Source: Antrihabitans stalagmiti (GTDB lineage: Bacteria > Actinomycetota > Actinomycetes > Mycobacteriales > Mycobacteriaceae). Taken from it: a stretch of DNA of 64,000 nt. The notes beneath the pieces were generated by a model that was not told the origin of the DNA, made no database searches, and worked only from the letters and a program-made list of their open reading frames with translations. The DNA lies in NCBI RefSeq assembly GCF_016482825.1, contig NZ_JAEMNV010000001.1, positions 310,001-374,000 on the forward strand. The letters are read 5' to 3'. Within the stretch, counting starts at the first letter, position 1. Every line of letters starts with the position of its first letter. Both the position numbers and the translations under genes were made by a program. Below are positions 25,579-34,084 of this stretch, piece after piece.

Positions 25579-26600
25579 CAGGTGAAATCCTTTTCAGCTA
25601 CGTCACGACCGAGGTCGGCCAGATCACGTTCGGCATGACTTTGTCGTAGATACACGGTCAGGTCGGCGACTCGGCGCGCGTGGGCTGGGTCGGCGCACAG
25701 CGGACCCGCTCCAAGAGCGCGACCTACCCGATCGATCGTTGTGGACGCTGCCTGTTCGACGACCGCGCGTGTGGCTCGTGCTCTGATCCGGGCCTGGCCG
25801 CCGCGGTCGTACGGGTCGCCATCGATGGCGTGGGCCGCCGTTTCCAGTGCGGCTGCGGCGCCGCGCAGTGCGACGGTGATGCTGCCAAGATGAGCGAGTG
25901 CGTGCTCGTCGGCCCGTCCGCGGGCTGCTGCCGCGTGCAGTACCTTCGCGACACCACACGCACTGCCGTACCAGCAGGCTGCCACTCCGATTGCGCCGTG
26001 CCAGAAGCCGGCACGGTCGATGTAGTCGCCGGCCTCGCCGACCGCTTCGGCGTCGGCGGCGGTGAAGTCGACCGCGCCGGAATCGGATGCACTCATGCCG
26101 ACCGCATGCCAGGTGTCCGGTACGGGCTGAACGCCGGGCTGGCGGAGGTCGACCTCGAACAGCAGCCAGTTCTCGTCGCAGAGCGCCGTGACCAGGGCAT
26201 GGGTGCACATCGTCGCGCCGGAGCACCACAGTTTGCGTCCGTCGAGTACCCATCGACCATTACGTCGCGTCGCGTCCAGCGCGGGTTTCGGAGGTTGCGC
26301 TGCCCACACACCCCACAGGCTGCCGTTCGGAATCGAACGCCCGGTGATCTCGGCGAGGATCGCCACCGCATCGGTGTGTGCTTCTGCCAAACGACCGACC
26401 ACGGTGTCACGAAAGGAAAGCTGCGCCAACCTGTGCCAGCGCTCGATGGTGTGGCCTGCGCCGGGCAGCGGCAGGTCCAGCGCGCCTGCCTGTTCGGCTG
26501 CCAGGAGTTGTGTGGCAACGGTGTCGTGCGCTTCGGTGTCGTGCGATTCGGAGTCGTGCGGTCGGGTGGGGTGCGGTTCGGCACTGATCGAGGCGCTCAT
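25563..26600 (-). CDS. Acyl-CoA dehydrogenase-like flavoprotein, short form
   Basis: 345 residues from ATG 26600, which overlaps the glycosyltransferase stop (ATGA). The ACAD fold is recognisable from GSLWGVWAAQPP, RRNGRWVLDGRKLWCSGA in the middle domain and the helical C-terminal domain with DRVGRALGAGPL. It is some 40 residues shorter than standard acyl-CoA dehydrogenases and no clear catalytic Glu can be placed. The N terminus has an imperfect repeat (HDSESHDTEAHDT) coded by a GTCGTG-rich tract at about 26520-26575. In this operon it could oxidise a small amine- or acid-containing intermediate, but that is inference. Confidence 0.75.
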   Translation of the reverse strand: MSASISAEPHPTRPHDSESHDTEAHDTVATQLLAAEQAGALDLPLPGAGHTIERWHRLAQLSFRDTVVGRLAEAHTDAVAILAEITGRSIPNGSLWGVWAAQPPKPALDATRRNGRWVLDGRKLWCSGATMCTHALVTALCDENWLLFEVDLRQPGVQPVPDTWHAVGMSASDSGAVDFTAADAEAVGEAGDYIDRAGFWHGAIGVAACWYGSACGVAKVLHAAAARGRADEHALAHLGSITVALRGAAAALETAAHAIDGDPYDRGGQARIRARATRAVVEQAASTTIDRVGRALGAGPLCADPAHARRVADLTVYLRQSHAERDLADLGRDVAEKDFTWWHNR

Positions 26601-27283
26601 GCCGACAATTCCAACCCGCGGATGTGTGCGGCGAACCCATCCGGCGCTCGGCCGATCCGGCGGTCCGACGTGGTGACATCGGCGGTATCGGTCCATTCGA
26701 TCCGCGCCCCGAGCGCGCTGAATCGGTCGACGAGATCGACGTCCTCACCGTTGCTGAGCTTGCGAAATCCGCCTGTACGCCAATAGATGTCGGCGCGAAA
26801 CCCCAGATTGGCGCCGTGAATGTGCGGGTCCGGGTGATTTCGGTAGCTGCGTTCGTAGACAGGCGCGAGGTCTTTTGAGTGTTCGGACCACCGCACCCCG
26901 ACGGTGCCGACGACAACTTCGACGCCCGCTCGAGCACGGACCAGTTGGGACGCCAGCCAGTCCTCGTCGACCTCGGAATCCGCGTCCGTCGTTGCGAACC
27001 AGGTGTCGGCTCTGCAGGTGCGCCCCGCGATCGAAAAGCCGACAGCTCGCGCCGCTCCGACGTTTCTCTCGTCGACAGCGAACGTGCTGACGCCGTCGCC
27101 CGCGATGTCGGCGGAACTATCGGTGCACGCATCGAGAACAAGTTGGACGTGTACCGGAACGTCCACCTTCGTCGTAGCTCGATCGAGCGCGCTCAGGCAG
27201 TGGGGGAGCAGGTCCTCTTCGTTGCGAACGGGAACAACGACGACGATCCGAGTGATATCCGGACGGATAAGACTGTGCGGCAC
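26597..27283 (-). CDS. Glycosyltransferase family 2
   Basis: 228 residues from GTG 27283, preceded by GAGGGG. The GT-A fold is clear: IVVVVPVRNEEDLLP at the start, VLDACTDSSADI, and the metal-binding DxD in WFATTDADSEVDEDW, followed by GANLGFRADIYW and GEDVDLVDR, which suit an inverting GT2. No transmembrane segment is present, so the acceptor is probably soluble or loosely membrane-associated. It is the first gene of the overlapping four-gene operon GT2, acyl-CoA dehydrogenase-like, PIG-L, NodS-like. Confidence 0.85.
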   Translation of the reverse strand: MPHSLIRPDITRIVVVVPVRNEEDLLPHCLSALDRATTKVDVPVHVQLVLDACTDSSADIAGDGVSTFAVDERNVGAARAVGFSIAGRTCRADTWFATTDADSEVDEDWLASQLVRARAGVEVVVGTVGVRWSEHSKDLAPVYERSYRNHPDPHIHGANLGFRADIYWRTGGFRKLSNGEDVDLVDRFSALGARIEWTDTADVTTSDRRIGRAPDGFAAHIRGLELSA

Positions 27284-27414
27284 AGAGTTACACCCCTCGT
27301 CGAAGATGCCGGCGGTCGGCACGTCCCGGCGTGCTTTCGAATACCCGTTCCGATCGTTGCGAAACCGAACGACCGTCCAGGTTGGCGCCGTGTTTCGGCG
27401 GGTACTCGGTAGCC

Positions 27415-27891
27415 ATGGCAAGCGCACTGGACATCTACGTCGGCACCCATTTCGTCGGTTCGACCGGAGGCACCCAACTCATCAGGCGGATCGCAGCATC
27501 GCATCACGGTTCGACAGACGTGCTCGACAGGCTCGTACGCGAGATCGACTACGACCGCCGAAAACTGAGCGACATCATGAAGAAACTCGACATCACGCCG
27601 AGCCGTACCGCGGTGCTCGGCGCGTGGCTGGGTGGCCAGGTCGCAGGTCTGCAGCTGACTGACCGCGTGTTCGGACGGACGCCGCTGACCGCGCTCACCG
27701 AACTCGAAGCGATGCTGCTCGGCGTCGAAGGCAAGGCCGCGCTGTGGCGGGCGTTGCGGTTGCTGGCAAAAGAGGACGACCGCCTCGACAGTGCCGAACT
27801 CGACTATCTCCTTTCCCTTGCCGAAGGGCAGATCGCTGCGCTGGAAGCGATGCGGAGCGAGGTCGCTGTCGCGGTATTGAGGGAGGGCTAG
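27415..27891 (+). CDS. Conserved-looking hypothetical protein, 158 residues
   Basis: I do not recognise this family. From ATG 27415 the protein begins MASALDIYVGTHFVGSTGG and is largely alpha-helical, with a central VLGAWLGGQVAGLQLTD and alternating charged and hydrophobic residues; no transmembrane segment or signal peptide is evident. Codon usage is typical of real genes here. It is divergent from the GT2 operon and is followed after 14 bases by an SDR gene, so the two may form an operon. Confidence 0.6.
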   Translation: MASALDIYVGTHFVGSTGGTQLIRRIAASHHGSTDVLDRLVREIDYDRRKLSDIMKKLDITPSRTAVLGAWLGGQVAGLQLTDRVFGRTPLTALTELEAMLLGVEGKAALWRALRLLAKEDDRLDSAELDYLLSLAEGQIAALEAMRSEVAVAVLREG

Positions 27892-27905
27892 TAAGAAGTA
27901 ACCCC

Positions 27906-28757
27906 ATGACCAAGACTGTTGTGATCACCGGCGCGAACAGCGGTATCGGACTCGGTATGGCTCACGAGTTGGCTGCCAGGGGCGCGACGCTCGTGTTGGG
28001 CTGCCGCAACCAGGTGAAGGCCGAGGCCGCGCGCACGGCAATCGTCGGGCGGACCCCCGGAGCCGAGGTGGACGTACTGTCTCTCGATCTGTCGTCCTTC
28101 GAGCACATCCGAACCTTCGCAACCGAACTGGCCGCACGTCACGACCATGTCGATGCGTTGATCAACAACGCGGGCGCCTCGCCGATGCAGCAGCACTTCA
28201 CCGAGGAAGGCTTCGAAATGCAGTTCGGGGCAAACTATCTCGGCCCGTATCTGCTGACCCACCTGCTCCTTCCGCAATTGCAGGTTGCGGCCGCGAAGAC
28301 AGGCGACGCACGGATCGTGCACCTGTCCTCGGTGATGCACAACATCGGCAGAATCGATCCGGAGACGTTCACCGGCTGCTCGCGGTACTTCGCTCTCACC
28401 GCCTACGCCCAGTCGAAACTCGGCAATCTGATGTTCAGTAACGCACTTGCCCGACGGCTGCCTGCCGGCATCACCTCGACTGCGATGCACCCCGGCGGCG
28501 TGGACTCCGAGGTCTACCGCGAGTTGCCGGCGCTCGTGTTGAAGCCCCTTCGCCTTTTTCTGATCTCGCCTGACAAGCCGAGCAAGCTGGGCGCCGACCT
28601 CGCGATCGGTGACCGCTATCGCGGACGCTCGGGTGAATACTTCACAGCCCAGCCGCCGGGCTTCGCGAGCCGTACCTCGCGCGATATCGGGAAGCAGGAC
28701 GACCTCTATCGGCGCAGCGCTGCGCTGGCCGATATCGAGGCACTCGCGGTGCGCTGA
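27906..28757 (+). CDS. Short-chain dehydrogenase/reductase (retinol dehydrogenase-like)
   Basis: 283 residues from ATG 27906. The cofactor loop TGANSGIG (about 8-15), LGCRN with an Arg that favours NADP, LINNAG, the Ser in HLSSVMHN and the catalytic YAQSKLGN are all present. FGANYLGPYLLTHLLLP and TAMHPGGVDSEVYRELP resemble the WW-oxidoreductase / retinol dehydrogenase type of SDR. The substrate is not predictable. The gene follows the 158-residue hypothetical gene closely. Confidence 0.87.
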   Translation: MTKTVVITGANSGIGLGMAHELAARGATLVLGCRNQVKAEAARTAIVGRTPGAEVDVLSLDLSSFEHIRTFATELAARHDHVDALINNAGASPMQQHFTEEGFEMQFGANYLGPYLLTHLLLPQLQVAAAKTGDARIVHLSSVMHNIGRIDPETFTGCSRYFALTAYAQSKLGNLMFSNALARRLPAGITSTAMHPGGVDSEVYRELPALVLKPLRLFLISPDKPSKLGADLAIGDRYRGRSGEYFTAQPPGFASRTSRDIGKQDDLYRRSAALADIEALAVR

Positions 28758-28836
28758 GTCCAGTCGGGCGAACCCCATTGGTGTGTGCAAGAGTTCGACA
28801 CATCAGTCGTCAGCTTCGGAAGGGTTTAGAAAGCGA

Positions 28837-29853
28837 ATGAGCAACGATCCACAGGCTGTCACAGGGAAATTGCTCGACGCGCTCGTCGAGTTCATTCTGG
28901 CCGAGGTCACCGACCGGTTCGACGACGTTGTCGTCAGAGAGATCGATCTGGTGCTTGCCGGAGCAGATTCGATCCGACTGGGTGACGTCGTCGATCCGGC
29001 TGACGTGAAGGTCACCGCTCGCATAGGTGTCGATCAGGTCGGCGGCAGCGCTGTCGTCTCCCAACTCGTCGTTCCGTTCGCCGACGTCTTCTACAACCTC
29101 GAGGCCGCCTCGGAACACAATCTGGGTGACGTGATCGATCGAGATCAGGTCCAGGCACTCATCAATGCCGGACTCGGACTCACCACCGCACAGGAACGGC
29201 TGTTCGAGCGATTGACGTTGAGCCCCTTGGTCGCTCAGCTCGCATCGCGGTTCGTCGGATCGATCGTCGGTGACTTCGTCGCAGGCAACCGAAAGAAGGC
29301 CGAGAAACTACCCGGTATGTCGTCGATCTTCTCGGTCGGCGACAAGGTGGTCTCGACAGCCGCGAAAGTCGGCAAAGGTCAACTCGACGCCGTCGCAGGC
29401 ATGGGTGCGCAGTACGCCCTCAAGCAGACCGAAAGCGCAGTCCGCGATCTGGTCAAGAACGGACCTGTCGAAAAAGCAGTTCTCGAAGTGTGGGATCTGC
29501 ACGCGAACGAACCGGTCAGCGAACTGCGCCTGTACGTGTCGGAGGAAGAAAACCGCGAACTGGCCGAACTCGCGTACGGAGCGGCAATGTCGACGCGCAA
29601 CAAGGAATACCTCCTTGCGCTCGTCGACGCGTGGATCGACACCTTCTTCGAGAACTTCGGCCAGTCAACCGTTCGCGAGTTGCTCGACCAGTTGGGTCTG
29701 AGTCGTGACGATTTGATCGCCGAAGCTGCGCGATTCGCACCGCCGATCATCGACGCGCTCATCGCCAACGGTGTGCTCGCCGATCAGCTTCGGCAGCGGC
29801 TGGAGCCGTTCTTCTCCTCCGACGCGGCCATCGCGATCGTCGCCGAGGGATAG
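28837..29853 (+). CDS. Hypothetical helical protein, 338 residues
   Basis: I do not recognise a family. ATG 28837 has GGAAGGG upstream. The protein is soluble and helix-rich: residues 5-40 are acidic and amphipathic (LLDALVEFILAEVTDRFDD), the middle has a Gly/Ala stretch around GQLDAVAGMGAQYALKQ, and the C terminus has LLDQLGLSRDDLIAEAARF. No catalytic motif is visible. The gene has normal codon usage, follows the SDR by 79 bases and ends 3 bases from the converging CPBP gene. Confidence 0.6.
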   Translation: MSNDPQAVTGKLLDALVEFILAEVTDRFDDVVVREIDLVLAGADSIRLGDVVDPADVKVTARIGVDQVGGSAVVSQLVVPFADVFYNLEAASEHNLGDVIDRDQVQALINAGLGLTTAQERLFERLTLSPLVAQLASRFVGSIVGDFVAGNRKKAEKLPGMSSIFSVGDKVVSTAAKVGKGQLDAVAGMGAQYALKQTESAVRDLVKNGPVEKAVLEVWDLHANEPVSELRLYVSEEENRELAELAYGAAMSTRNKEYLLALVDAWIDTFFENFGQSTVRELLDQLGLSRDDLIAEAARFAPPIIDALIANGVLADQLRQRLEPFFSSDAAIAIVAEG

Positions 29854-29856
29854 CGC

Positions 29857-30624
29857 CTACGGGCGTTCGGTCCGCACGCGCCAGATCGATCGATCGCACA
29901 CGACGACAAGTACACCGACCGTGAACCAGGCCACCGTATAGATGGTGACGGCACGGTCGGTGTCGGGTCCGTCGCCCCACAGAGGTCCGATGCGGACCCA
30001 GCCTTCCGTGACGTGAGCAATCAAGGTGATCAAGACGCTGCCGCCCGACCGTGCGAACAGCCAGGCGTAGAAGAAGGTGCATCCGACGGTCGCAAGGGAC
30101 TCGATCGGCTGCAGCTCGAATTCGTCGATGAAGTACAGCGGTACGTGCCAGATGGTGACGAGCACGGCGAGAATTGCGGTGGCGGCGAACCGTGAGCGGC
30201 CGACCTCGAGCGTCGGCTGCGCGAAACCGCGAAACGACGGTTCCTCGGCGACCGGGCCGTTGAGCGGATCGATCATCCGTGCGGCGAACACGACGATCAC
30301 CGAGTACCAGGCATCGAACTGATCGAACGACGGTGAAGTCGATGCCAGAGCGCTGCTCGTCGCGATCGTGAACGTGAGTACGGCGACCGGAATTGCGATG
30401 GCCGCGAGGTAAAGCCAAGGGCTGACTCGCCACTTCACGATGCGTGAGCCGAGTTGTCGCAAGCCTTCTCGGCCGTCGGCGACGCTGATCACGATGAGAG
30501 CCGCAATCAGCGCACCGGTCGGGAGAAACGACCCGAACGGGACAAGGGACCACGAGATCGCATAGGTGAGACCGAAGAATGCGACCATGCGGTGGTCGCG
30601 AACCCACGCTGCTGTCGATGTCAT
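29857..30624 (-). CDS. CPBP family intramembrane metalloprotease
   Basis: 255 residues from ATG 30624 behind GGAGCAGGAGC. Seven or eight hydrophobic helices surround the Abi/CPBP motifs: EEPSFRGFAQP (EExxxR), the His in VTIWHVPLYF and the His in LIAHVTEG. Family members are glutamic-type membrane proteases (Rce1-like) or have roles in bacteriocin immunity; which applies here is not known. The gene stands alone between the 338-residue hypothetical and nadR. Confidence 0.82.
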   Translation of the reverse strand: MTSTAAWVRDHRMVAFFGLTYAISWSLVPFGSFLPTGALIAALIVISVADGREGLRQLGSRIVKWRVSPWLYLAAIAIPVAVLTFTIATSSALASTSPSFDQFDAWYSVIVVFAARMIDPLNGPVAEEPSFRGFAQPTLEVGRSRFAATAILAVLVTIWHVPLYFIDEFELQPIESLATVGCTFFYAWLFARSGGSVLITLIAHVTEGWVRIGPLWGDGPDTDRAVTIYTVAWFTVGVLVVVCDRSIWRVRTERP

Positions 30625-30669
30625 GCGTGCTCCTGCTCCCGCATCGAACGACAAGCATATTCCGTGGGG

Positions 30670-31722
30670 TCACGCGCGGGTCTGTATTTCCTCCAGCGAT
30701 GGGCCGATGCGCAACGCTGTCGCCAGCAGCGGTTCGACGAACGCGCGCACTTCGGCTGCGCGGTGGTCGACCCTGCCGTGCACCTCGATCCACGGGACAG
30801 ACTGCGCCGCAAGCACTTCCCGGAATCGCTGCTGCATGGCCCGGCGCAGATGCTCGCCGTCGCGGAGTCCGTCCTGGACGAACGGAATATCGTCGCCGGT
30901 CAACACATACGCCAGAGGTCGGTGCTGTGCGGCGCGTTCGACAAGGTGCTCGGGACACGGACCGACATAGCGTTCGTGCCAGATCGTCGTTGCGAGAGCG
31001 TCTGTATCGCAGACGAGCAACGGAATGGGTGTTCGCCGCCGCGCGTGTGTCTCGGACTCGATCTGGCGGTCCACGACGAGATCGAACTCGTCACTGCGCC
31101 ACGGTCTATTCGGTCCGCCGGGGCGCAGGACGGAATAGGTGCGGCCGTATTCCGGAACCCACTCGGTGGCAAAGGATTCGGCAAGCGCCATCGCAAGCGT
31201 GGTGGAACCGGTCGACTCCGCACCGAGAACAACGACCCGCTGCGTGAACCACGCCCGCACCGACGGAGGGAGCTCGGCCCAGTTGCCGATGAGGTCGTCG
31301 CGTATCGCGGTGCCGGACACCGGATTGGTGAGTCGGCCGGGATCGACGTGCACCCGCGCGGCGTCGAGCCGGCGGGCCAATTCGATGCCGTAGGGCTCGC
31401 TGGTGAACACAGCATCGACAGGTTCGTCGAGTAGTTCTTCGATGATCGGCATGTGGAGATCCCAGATATCGGCGTCGTCGAAGTCGATCGGTGCGTCGTC
31501 GATCGCGCCGACCACCCGCGCGGTCGGATGCTCTTCTCGTAGCCAGGACACGCGAACATCGAGCGGGATGGTCTCGACCGACGCGCCGAGGATCTCGATC
31601 GTCAGCCGCTCACAGGCTCGCTGCGCCGTGCGAATCACGGCCTGGTGACCGGAGTGGAAGGGGTAGAACTTTCCGAGCACGAGTCCGTGGCGGAAGCGTC
31701 GACCAGCTCCGGCCTCAGACAC
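30670..31722 (-). CDS. nadR: NadR-type nicotinamide-nucleotide adenylyltransferase / ribosylnicotinamide kinase
   Basis: 350 residues from GTG 31722, overlapping pnuC by 8 bases. The adenylyltransferase domain has GKFYPFHSGH (HxGH at about 23-26) and NPVSGTAIRDD. The C-terminal kinase domain starts at about 175 with VVVLGAESTGSTTLA, where the usual P-loop Lys is a Ser. Further on are EYGRTY and CDTDALAT. With PnuC this should convert imported nicotinamide riboside to NMN and then NAD. The helix-turn-helix of enterobacterial NadR is absent; NrtR from the same operon is the likely regulator. Confidence 0.9.
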   Translation of the reverse strand: MSEAGAGRRFRHGLVLGKFYPFHSGHQAVIRTAQRACERLTIEILGASVETIPLDVRVSWLREEHPTARVVGAIDDAPIDFDDADIWDLHMPIIEELLDEPVDAVFTSEPYGIELARRLDAARVHVDPGRLTNPVSGTAIRDDLIGNWAELPPSVRAWFTQRVVVLGAESTGSTTLAMALAESFATEWVPEYGRTYSVLRPGGPNRPWRSDEFDLVVDRQIESETHARRRTPIPLLVCDTDALATTIWHERYVGPCPEHLVERAAQHRPLAYVLTGDDIPFVQDGLRDGEHLRRAMQQRFREVLAAQSVPWIEVHGRVDHRAAEVRAFVEPLLATALRIGPSLEEIQTRA

Positions 31723-32353
31723 GGACGAGGTCCGGTCGGCTGTCCTGAGCAGCGCGGCGCACAGCCAACCACTCCCGAAGAGCAAGCACGCACATGACGC
31801 AGAATCCGCCGTAGAGCAACGCCGTAATCCACAGGCCGGCCGAGAAATACAGCCACACGTAGGCGATATCCACCGCAAGCCACACCAGCCAGCTCTGCCA
31901 CCAACGGCGGTTGAGCATGATCTGGGCGACGACGCTTGCGGCCATCGTCGCGGCGTCCGACGTCGCGACTGTCGAGTCGGTGAACTCGAGTAGCACCCAC
32001 CGCACGGTGAGAGTCACCAGTACGAAAGCCGCAACGAGCGCCAGCACGGCGAGGCGCGGCACGCTCGAGACGAACGCCTCGTCGCGCCGCAGGTTCGCGG
32101 AGGCTTCACGCTGGCGGGTCCGCATCCAGTCGATCCAGCCATGACCGGCAAGGACGAGGAACACAACCTGTAAGCCGACCTGCGCGTAGAGGCCAGCGGT
32201 CCAGAACAAGCCCATGAACAGCATCGTGTTCGCGATTCCGATCGGGTAATTCCAGATGTTTCGACGCCACGCCAGCACCACACACGCTGCGCCCGTGACG
32301 AATCCCATGACCTCGACCCAATGTGCAATCCACCAGTCCTGCATGCCGATCAC
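31715..32353 (-). CDS. pnuC: Nicotinamide riboside transporter PnuC
   Basis: 212 residues with about seven transmembrane helices. Family marks are RRNIWNYPIGIANTMLF (the W-x-x-P-x-G-x-x-N motif that lines the substrate site) and the tryptophan-rich NRRWWQSWLVWLAVDIAYVWLY. PnuC imports nicotinamide riboside by facilitated diffusion and relies on a kinase to trap it; the kinase NadR follows with an 8-base overlap. The GTG at 32353 overlaps the nrtR stop by 4 bases (GTGA), so it was preferred to ATG 32344. Confidence 0.92.
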   Translation of the reverse strand: MIGMQDWWIAHWVEVMGFVTGAACVVLAWRRNIWNYPIGIANTMLFMGLFWTAGLYAQVGLQVVFLVLAGHGWIDWMRTRQREASANLRRDEAFVSSVPRLAVLALVAAFVLVTLTVRWVLLEFTDSTVATSDAATMAASVVAQIMLNRRWWQSWLVWLAVDIAYVWLYFSAGLWITALLYGGFCVMCVLALREWLAVRRAAQDSRPDLVRV

Positions 32354-33051
32354 CTCGTCACGTCGATTCGATGTCCTTCGAAAACTCCCGCGGCAGATCG
32401 CGGCAGGTAGGTCCCGGCTCGTCGCCGGTACAGTTCCGCAGGCCGACCGCCTGCCGAGGACGACACCTTCCCGGTGCTGTCCAGGCCGTCACTTACTTGC
32501 CGGCGAAAGGTGTCCTTGGGGAGCGGGTTCTCGTAGACCGCCTCGTACAGGTGGCGTAGCTCGAGCACTGTGAACTGGTGTCCGATCAGGTTGTCGGGAT
32601 CTACCTCGTCTGCGTACCGAGCACGCAGATCGGCGACAGCGAGCCGCACCATTCGTGCGTGGTCCCACGCCAAAGATTGGTCCGGTTCGCCGCCGGTAAC
32701 GCCAACGAGAACGGCGTTGCCTGGCAGGCGATCTCGGGCGAGCGCCGTTCCGTAGGCCATGGACATGACCCAGCCGCGATAGTCGCGCGTCGGCTCGTCG
32801 AATATCGCGAGCTGATGCATCTGCACGTCCTCGACGCCGGCTTTGGTGCGCAACGCCCGTTCGGCCGCGTCGTGGGTGCGTTCGTCGGGGTGCACGAACG
32901 TCCCCGGCAGGGCCAGACCGTCGTGGGGTGACTCGACGACAAGTACGTGCAGTCGCGCGTCGACGACGGTCAGGACCGCGACATCGACCGCGAGCGAGGG
33001 TCTCGGATAGTCCCGCAATGTCTTGCCACTTGTGTTGCGCCATTCGGCCAT
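32350..33051 (-). CDS. nrtR: NrtR family Nudix-domain transcriptional regulator of NAD metabolism
   Basis: 233 residues. The N-terminal Nudix fold (about 15-150) has a degraded Nudix box: GTFVHPDERTHDAAERAL then RTKAGV, in which the catalytic REUxEE acids are lost, as expected for a sensor rather than a hydrolase. The C-terminal winged helix covers about 155-225 (FTVLELRHLYEAVYENPLP, DTFRRQVSD). NrtR proteins bind ADP-ribose or related ligands and repress NAD genes. Gene order nrtR-pnuC-nadR, with the ADP-ribosylglycohydrolase divergent, supports this identification. Confidence 0.88.
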   Translation of the reverse strand: MAEWRNTSGKTLRDYPRPSLAVDVAVLTVVDARLHVLVVESPHDGLALPGTFVHPDERTHDAAERALRTKAGVEDVQMHQLAIFDEPTRDYRGWVMSMAYGTALARDRLPGNAVLVGVTGGEPDQSLAWDHARMVRLAVADLRARYADEVDPDNLIGHQFTVLELRHLYEAVYENPLPKDTFRRQVSDGLDSTGKVSSSAGGRPAELYRRRAGTYLPRSAAGVFEGHRIDVTR

Positions 33052-33060
33052 GTCGGTACC

Positions 33061-33101
33061 TTAGCGCACAATTGAGCTATAGTTAGCGCAAATTCAATCT
33101 A
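33061..33101. promoter_or_regulatory. Candidate NrtR operator with two TTAGCGCA elements
   Basis: The 60-bp divergent gap between nrtR and the ADP-ribosylglycohydrolase gene has two identical octamers, ttagcgca at 33061-33068 and 33083-33090, set 22 bp apart, about two helical turns. The second begins a TTAG-N12-CTAA arrangement that ends near 33102. A weak plus-strand promoter (TTGAGC then CAATCT) lies across the same bases. The spacing and position fit a regulator controlling both directions. Binding by NrtR is inferred from gene order. Confidence 0.5.
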
Positions 33102-33111
33102 AGGGGAAATT

Positions 33112-34053
33112 ATGCGTACGGATATCGATCTCGATCGAGCTGCCGGAGTGCTGCTCGGTACCGCTGCCGGCGATGCCCTCGGCGCTGGGTACGAGTTCAC
33201 CCACCCGACCGCGGAGCAGGCGATCGACATGGTTGGCGGTGGATCGTTCAACTGGGCTCCGGGGGAGTGGACGGACGACACCTCGATGGCGATCGCGGTC
33301 GCTATCGCGGCCAAGGACGGTGCGGACATCGGTCGGGGGAACGGACTCGACGCGGTCGCCGCTGGATTCGTCGACTGGTTCGACTCCAACCCGCCTGATA
33401 TGGGCATCCAGACCCGATCGGTTCTCTCGTCTCGCTCGCAGTCCGCTGGCGAGATGGCCAGGTGCGCTTCGAGGCTCGGTGGCCGGACGGGTGGCAACGG
33501 TTCGCTGATGCGTACTGCGCCCGTGGCGCTTGCGTATCTCGACGACGAGGCTGGGTGTCTTGCGGCGGCCGCCGCGGTCAGTCGACTGACACACGCCGAC
33601 CACCGCGCGACCGAGGCGTGTCAGATGTGGACGTACGCGATCAGGCATGCGGTCCTGCACAGCAGTTTCGACGGACTCCGCGAGTACGTCGGCAAGGCGC
33701 CGACAGCAGTCGCCGAATTCTGGTCCCCGTTGCTCGACGCGGCCGAGAAGGGCGTCCCGGCCGATTTCGCCAACAACGGCTGGGTAGTCCACGCACTTCA
33801 GACAGCGTGGTGGGCGATCACCAACACTGATGATTCCGGTCCCGCGCACCTCCAGCACGCCCTAGAAATGGCCGTGCGCGCCGGCGGTGACACGGACACG
33901 ACAGCCGCGATCGCGGGTGGACTCCTTGGCGCACGGTGGGGAGCGTCGGCGGTGCCCGCACGCTGGCGTCGAATCCTGCACGGCTACCCGGGTTTTCGTG
34001 CTGACGACCTCGCCGGAATTGCGGTGCAGATTGTACTGAAGGGCAAGCGCTGA
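33112..34053 (+). CDS. ADP-ribosylglycohydrolase (DraG-like)
   Basis: 313 residues behind AAGGGGA. The fold is read from AAGVLLGTAAGDALGAGYEF, and both metal-binding acidic motifs are intact: GEWTDDTSMA and RAGGDTDTTAAIAGGLLGA. DraG-type enzymes cleave ADP-ribose from proteins or small molecules with two divalent metals. Divergent from nrtR, it may recycle ADP-ribose, the very ligand NrtR senses. The actual substrate is not known. It converges on the symporter gene with a 31-base gap. Confidence 0.9.
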   Translation: MRTDIDLDRAAGVLLGTAAGDALGAGYEFTHPTAEQAIDMVGGGSFNWAPGEWTDDTSMAIAVAIAAKDGADIGRGNGLDAVAAGFVDWFDSNPPDMGIQTRSVLSSRSQSAGEMARCASRLGGRTGGNGSLMRTAPVALAYLDDEAGCLAAAAAVSRLTHADHRATEACQMWTYAIRHAVLHSSFDGLREYVGKAPTAVAEFWSPLLDAAEKGVPADFANNGWVVHALQTAWWAITNTDDSGPAHLQHALEMAVRAGGDTDTTAAIAGGLLGARWGASAVPARWRRILHGYPGFRADDLAGIAVQIVLKGKR

Positions 34054-34084
34054 TCAGTCGCGTTGGCCCGCTCCAGATTTCCGC

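Noticed and set aside
26520..26580. GTCGTG-rich tandem tract
   Set aside because: It is an imperfect repeat inside the acyl-CoA dehydrogenase-like gene, coding for a polar N-terminal tail; too short and degenerate to be called a separate element.
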